A stretch of DNA of 64,000 bases from Chamaecyparis obtusa. Its lineage: Eukaryota > Streptophyta > Pinopsida > Cupressales > Cupressaceae. This document shows, piece by piece, positions 58,278 through 64,000 of the stretch. Numbering within the stretch: position 1 is the stretch's first letter; each line of letters opens with the position of its first letter. The notes beneath the pieces are model-generated. The model was not told the origin of the DNA, did no database searches, and saw only the letters and a list, made by a program, of their open reading frames with translations. Position numbers and translations under genes: made by a program. Location of the stretch: positions 29,347 through 93,346 of the forward strand of contig BSBK01014754.1 of assembly GCA_027943335.1 (NCBI GenBank), in the 5' to 3' direction.

Positions 58278-59822
58278 CTAGGATCCAACATCTGCCTTAA
58301 GACCCTTAGTTCCCCAATCAACTTTGCTTCGGGTAGTGACACCCTTGGATCCAGGGGTGGTTAACTTGTTCTCCTTTTTTTTTTGTTTCTTCCCCTTTTG
58401 AACAAACCAGGGTTCCTCATTTTGATCTACTAGGAGATCCTCACCAACAATAAGATCTTCATCACCAGTCCCCGACAGGGTGTCAAGAATAGAAGAGGAG
58501 TCATCTTCATCTGATTTTAGTTCCTCCAAATTAGCTCTATCTTTCAGAGTGCCACACCAAGAGTCATTAGTAGTATCACCCTGAATAGGGACCAACACCA
58601 CCATAGGAATAGAGTCATCAATAGGGTTACCCGCGCTAGGGGCAAATTCCATAGAGGTGTTGGCAAGAGAATCTGAGACATGAGAAACTAGTTCAACAAG
58701 TTCCCCTTCCTCCAAATCTAGGAGAGCATTAGAATCCACCTTCTAAACTTCTTCCAGGACAATTTCTTCCTTATTATTATTGACACCATCTTCCACAGCC
58801 TGAGATTTCACTTCCTTCCAGACCTGTCTAGTGGACTTTTGTGGTTTAGGATCAAGATCCATGAGCTTAGTAACCTTAGGGGTTTTCTTTGGACAATGTT
58901 TGGCCTAGCGACCCATTTTATGGAAAACAAAACAAGAAAAAGGGAGAGATTCAAAAATCACTTCCTGCTTCCACATACCTAGTTTGGAGTTATTAATCAC
59001 TGAAGGGAGATTGTCGAATTGGCCAATGTTACAGATCCTAGCAAAAACCATTTTAGACTTGGTAGCCGTCATAGGATCAACTGAAATGAGATCACCTCCA
59101 AAAGAAGAGGCCAAACCCTTAAGGATCTCCTCATTCCAATACTCTAGGGGTAAACTAGGAAACCTAACCCAGACAGGGGTGGCCATGAAAAATTTATCAG
59201 AGTAGTCCTAGTTTGGAACCCATTTGCAAAAAGAAACAACCATTCTACCAAACATCCAGGGTCCTCCACATAAAACATAGTCCTGATCTTCCTTGTTAGA
59301 GAAAGAAAAGGAAATAAAACCTTTAGGAAGGGCCACGATATCTACCTGGCCTTTCAACTTCCATCTCTTCTTAGCAAAGGATCTCACTACTTCAATGTTA
59401 GGATGGGGACCCAGAAACTTACCGACCAATGAGAACTCCATAGCCGAGATTGAGTGATCCACCAAGGAGTTAGACACAAAGATAGTGACTACACCCTCTT
59501 GAAGGCATGCCTTAACAAAATCGCCAGGAGAAGGAGACTTTCCCACCATTCTGGCTCCCAAAATTTTTGACCACTTTTTAGAAGTGGAAGGGTTGACTTC
59601 TGCACTAACAGGGCTTGAACCGCCACTTGACCCCACTTGTGGGTCCTTTGAAGAAATGGACTTGTCATTCAACACCTCTAGAGAAGGACATGGCACACAC
59701 CCTAACACAACTTCACCCACAAGCGAAGCACCTGGAAGCACTTCCTTTGAGGGAGTTCCCATGACCGCCCTGCACAGGGAAATATTTGCCTTACCAAGCA
59801 GAGAATGATTTGACAAATGCAA
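58278..59822 (-). pseudogene. L1 ORF1 (DUF4283 and zinc knuckle)
   Basis: Nucleic-acid binding protein of plant L1. Part one (59822-59208) has LVGKFLGPHPNIEVVRSFAK and FSFSNKEDQDYVLCGGPWMF, typical of DUF4283. Part two (59186-58905) continues MATPVWVRFPSLPLEYWNEE and ends in a damaged CCHC knuckle: C-F-V-F-H-K-M-G-R-stop-A-K-H-C, where the second Cys is Phe and the His is Arg. Part three (58739-58278) is the acidic, low-complexity C-terminal region. The breaks between parts are single stops near 59210 and 58907 and one near 58742. Confidence 0.85.
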
Positions 59823-60008
59823 TGCCTAATCTAGTACCAGCGAGGAGGGCATCCTCAAGTCCAAAACCCCTTCCATACCAACATGAGTACCATTTCCAAA
59901 ACTAGATCCAACAACTGCAACGCCATGACTACCATAGAATTTTGAACAGCCATTCCCACTCGAATCCTCTCCCATCTCTTGAATTTCTTAATGAAAAATA
60001 TACATGTG

Positions 60009-62054
60009 TAAGTTACATTCGCAATACAACAAAAAATATTAAACACATTTCGTTATGATTATATACTACTATATTATTAGATTATTATTATATATAATAA
60101 TGTTAATATCACTTATAAAAATATGATAATGTTATTAATATTAATATAATATATAATATTATAATTAATATTTAATAATATATTATTATGTTTATGGCTA
60201 GGAATAAGGGTAGAGACATAAATGTGTTTGAAGGAACACAAATGGACCACTGAGAGGGGGGTGAATCAATGGTCTTCAAAAAATTTCTTCTTCAAATCTC
60301 TATGCTACTCAACTAAATGGATGAGCAATAGTTGTGCAAAGAAATGATAACAATGTAAGCACATACAAGACATTCATAAATAGACACACAAATATAGAAG
60401 GAAAACCCACAATGGGGAAAAACCTCGATGAGAATAGTTTCTAGAAACCTACTGCTCTAATCCAACCTCACGATGTAAAACAATTCAATTACATTCTTTT
60501 ATGAGCACCGACCCCTAACTCAAGAACACCAAATCATGTATTTATGGACACCTATCTAAATGAGCACATTTCCTTGATCAAAGCACCCACTCTGATTAAA
60601 AGAATACAATGAGAAGGTTTAAAAACAATATGGTTACCTTGTTACAAATACAATTTCGTAACTCTTTCCTCTTGCTTCACTTCTACATACACTTAATCTC
60701 TTTCTTTTTGTTGTGATGTGGAGATCTTTTTACACTACACTCACAATTGCAAATTCCTCCATGGTTTCAACTCTTTGTTGCTACAGGAGGTCTTCTTTCA
60801 AATTTGCATCATGTTTTTTTTTTTCCCAGTTGTTACTGCATGTGTGAAAATTGCACATGTTAAGAAGACAAAACACTTCTGTAAAATATTATAGATTAAT
60901 GATAAACAAATAAACAATCAATGAATATATCATCAATCAAGTGATTTACTACCTTCTAGGAGACGTGAGTATGGTATTCTCATATTTAATCGAGATTAGT
61001 GACAATGCAACACCTAAATGAAGGATTTAAATGCAAAAATGATTGAAATGAATGCAAGATTTAATCTATATTTTTGTGATTTTTAATGCAATAACAATAA
61101 TTAATCTAGATAAAAATGATCTAAGCTTGATAACAATGAAAATCAAACTAAGATATGAATGCAAAACCAAGAAAATAAATGATAGCAATTGATCTCAAAT
61201 TGGCACAATCTCTCAAGAACTTGACAAAATAGCGTTGTTGTTCTCAAGATTGCACCCTTATTTGTGAAGAACTGAGGGCCATTTATATAGAAAATATAGG
61301 TTTGAGAACTCATGGAAAAGCCAAAAATCAGTCCTTGATTAACTCAAATTGATTGGCAAGTAATTAGGGAATTAGAAACAGTCAACTAGTGATGATCATG
61401 CAAATCTCTTTTTAACTCATAATTGGAAGTTGAGATCACTCCAATCTTCTTTTTTACTCACAATCACATGTTGAGTTTAGAAACTTAACAAAATGAGTCC
61501 AAGAGTTGATTTTCAGTTAACTGATCTTTTGTTTTTGCATAGATAATTACAAGTTTATTTAATTTCCATGTGTTTTATTCTCAACTCACTTGACTTAGTT
61601 TAAAAATAACTAATTTATGGGTTAATCAATTATTTAATCAAACTTTATCCAAAATCATATTATTAAATTTGACAATTCAAATTAATCAATTAAATAAATA
61701 TTCAATCAATTATTTTAAACTTTTTGATTAATTATCAAATAAACAATATTAATTAAAGTGATTAAGTGGATGAATGGAGTCTAATTAATTAAATATTTAG
61801 CATATTCAATCAATTGCACTTATGATAAATAAAATAATATCATTTATCACCAAATAATATTTAATTAGGGATAATTAGGATATATTAGGAATATTTAGGA
61901 ATATTCCCTGATGCAAATTTATGATAAAAATTGATTAGGGTTTTGATAACTTGATGTGTAGATGTGCCTTGGCTTAGGACTTTAGGGTTGATTTCGATCG
62001 ATTTGTTGATGTAGGAGATTAATGGTACTGAAGCCCATTTTTTGGGGTATTACA
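60009..62054 (-). repeat. Copy 2 of the duplicated block, right part, with Tat 3' LTR
   Basis: Resumes copy 2 after the L1. 60009-60180 continues the AT-rich sequence and 60176-62054 matches 15246-17150. The Tat LTR starts at 62054 on the minus strand with TGTAATACCCC after the polypurine tract (62055-62070). No coding sequence. Confidence 0.75.
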
Positions 62055-63188
62055 TTTTGCCCCTCTTTGAATTATTGTACAAAGCACAGTGGTTCAAAGA
62101 TAAATCTATTTGTTGATGCCCGGACTTAGTTCTGCGATGTAGAAACTGATCTTGGTTTGATTAACCGATTCTGAGATAGAAATCGATTGAAAGATTTGAA
62201 GATGTTGATTCAAGTCCTGATTGACAAAAGAATCAAAGGTGATGTCAACAGTAGCAACTTTGAACCTATGATTATGAAGAAGTGATAAAATGCCTTATTC
62301 TGAACCTATGATTACGAGGAATTGAATATCCTGACTCCAAACCTGCTTGTCCAAAGGAATCAAAATGATACCAACTCTAAACCCTTTAGTTATGAAGAAT
62401 CAAGGAAATAACACATCTAAATTGATGGTTATGAAAAACTGATACAGTTTATAAGATTAAAAGAATACCAGATTAATATAGATTTTGATGAATCTGATAT
62501 GCGACAATTAGCGACAAGGACTTTGGTGAGTCGGCAATTAGACTTGGTTGTTGTTTTGATTGCTAAAGAAGATTTGAAAAAGGAACATATTTGATAATGG
62601 TTAATGATATAGAATACCATGCCCCCTTTAGGATTAAAATCAAAATCTGGCAACAAAGCTAGTTTGAATTTATGTGAAGCAATGTGATCAATTGGAGAAG
62701 TGGTTATACACGTCTAGGGATGCGTTCAACATCCTGTAGTGGTCTGATTGACCAAGTTTGACTAGGGTTGACCATGGTTGACCAAGTTGGAATGTTGAGA
62801 GTTTGATGTTAGATGATCAAACAGGTTGAGATCTAGATTCCTGTGATGTCATGAAGGTCGATTATGCAAGCAGTTGACCATCTTGGGTCCAAAATTTTAA
62901 ATCACATTTTTGACTAGTGAAACGATCTCAAATTTTGATTTTGATCCTGAAAATGGATTTAGGATGTTGAAATTAGCAAGGGGTGTTGTTTTCACGCCAA
63001 TCGGAGAACTTTGAAAAATTAAGTCAAAACCTATATAAGGCCAAAAGGGGTCATTTTCAAATCATTTATGCCATTTGACTTTTGAAACTTGTGGAGCCCT
63101 CTGAGTGCGAAAATGGTGGTCCCAGTGTCTTCACATCGATTCGAGCAATCTCATTGGTTTCAATGACCCCGACAGTATAGGAACCTAG
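62055..63188 (-). mobile_element. 3' internal region of a Tat element, copy 2
   Basis: Counterpart of 17151-18291 with the same pre-polypurine repeats (62258-62430) and GTTGACCA repeats (62755-62785). A possible donor CTA|GTAAGT lies at 63188, about 148 bp after TATATAAGG. Confidence 0.7.
63032..63040 (+). promoter_or_regulatory. TATA-box candidate, antisense to Tat copy 2
   Basis: TATATAAGG in the same context as at 18136-18144. Confidence 0.45.
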
Positions 63189-64000
63189 TAAGTGGACCGC
63201 TGAACACCTCTTTGAATGTAATTTTGCACGTTTTAATTGAATTTTTAAATCTTTTGAGTTATTTTTTTCATTTTTAGTTTTTCAGTCACAGGTGTTGGAA
63301 ATATTCAGGAATTAACCGAGTTACTGAGAGGGGAGGGGTGAATCAGTAACTCCAAATTTTCTTTCAATTACAGATGTATTAACATGTAATTTACTTTAAC
63401 CTTTGCATACAGAAAGCATGAAACTTAAAAGCATTCACAATAATGACACATAGATTTGGTTACCCAGAAACCTTCCAAAAGAAAGTAAAACTGGGGTGGG
63501 GATGAAACCCACAAAGCTTTAATACTACAGAATAAAGTTGGCCGGTTAAGGCTTACAATTTGATCACTTCTGATGATCTGCCCTGTTAGGAGCAATAAGG
63601 ATTGCTAAATCCACCCTGTTAAAGGATTTACAAAACATACAATGAAGTATGCACTCGGTAAAGAGATTTTACAAAAGACTGTTAAGTCTACCCGGTTAAA
63701 GGATTTAGTACTGATTCACCTGTTAGGATGAAATAGTAGATCTCTTGCTTTGCAACTGGATTGCTGATTGAGATTCACTGATGTACTGATCACCTTCTGT
63801 GATGAATTTGTCTTTGCTGTTCCTTATACTGCTGAAGCCCTTTGTAATTCGCTTATCTCTGCCTTTCTTTCTTTTTCACATATATTCTGCTTTCATTACT
63901 TCTTGACATTTTTACAACATTGTTTATATACAAGTCTTAAACAATTAATTACAATTACAAAGTCGGCTTGACAAATAAACATAAGTGCTACTAAGTCAGC
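63189..64000. other. Unassigned sequence with a GAGAGGGG-type hairpin
   Basis: 63189-63290 may continue the antisense intron. From 63318 a repeat of another kind begins with a perfect 10-bp inverted repeat around a G-rich loop. It resembles the start of the 15312 repeat in layout only. It then has several CCCTGTTA/CCGGTTAA-type repeats (63580-63730) and runs out of the window. No gene is visible. Confidence 0.4.

Larger units (their letters stand above)
34668..59993 (-). mobile_element. L1-type LINE, minus strand, interrupted by a CACTA transposon
   Basis: The full unit without the CACTA insertion is about 8.07 kb. Flanks repeat AAAAATATAC(AT)GTG: 34655-34667 at the 3' side and 59994-60008 at the 5' side. 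Copy 1 of the duplicated block has the unoccupied site (14731 onwards, AAAAATAGACATGTG). The 3' end shows a five-base A tail (34668-34672 as T) after a 3' UTR with the GGGGTTTTGGGTCCCCTTTA sentence common in plant L1 elements. Order on the minus strand: ORF1, endonuclease, RT (split), zinc-knuckle/connection region, RNase H, then an additional coding region. All frames carry stops or shifts. Confidence 0.92.

Overview
The window is nuclear DNA from a large-genome seed plant. A gymnosperm (conifer-like) source is my inference from the deep nesting of decayed retrotransposons, the low gene density, a long interstitial telomere-like tract and the families present. The sequence alone does not name a species. 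I see one plausible host gene: a RING-H2 E3 ubiquitin ligase on the minus strand (about 30882-33085). Everything else is transposable-element DNA, captured gene pieces or low-complexity sequence.

Layout. 1-9807: the 3' two thirds of a Ty3/gypsy element of the Tat lineage on the plus strand (RT, RNase H, second RNase H, integrase, 3' region, 3' LTR). Between pol and the LTR it carries an antisense, intron-containing plant mobile domain (PMD) gene. 9810-18295: first copy of a segmental duplication with a broken RING gene and, on the minus strand, the 3' end of a second Tat element; a 321-bp solo LTR sits inside it. 18315-22190: a long LTR-like segment and a GA microsatellite. 22196-28345: two related non-autonomous LTR retrotransposons with initiator-Met-type primer sites, nested in opposite orientation, each with a 5-bp target duplication. 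28690-30140: degenerate telomere-like DNA. 30455-34654 plus 60009-63190: second copy of the segmental duplication, with the intact RING gene.

The second copy is split by a 25.3-kb insertion. The outer part is an L1 element on the minus strand (34668-59993) flanked by a short target duplication. The matching site in the first copy is empty, so the L1 arrived after the duplication. The L1 has ORF1 (DUF4283 plus zinc knuckle), endonuclease, RT and RNase H, and an unusual extra coding region downstream of RNase H. Its RT is cut by a 17,252-bp CACTA (EnSpm) transposon (39035-56286) with CACTA termini and an ATA target duplication.

The CACTA element has no recognisable transposase. It carries captured plant gene fragments: an RCD1/SRO-type WWE+PARP gene, one exon of a PIN auxin carrier and several exon-like pieces I cannot name. 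It also holds GC-rich subterminal repeats, long palindromic arrays and LTR copies, one of them a complete solo LTR. I judge this element, the antisense PMD gene in the Tat element and the extra L1 coding region the most interesting parts of the window.
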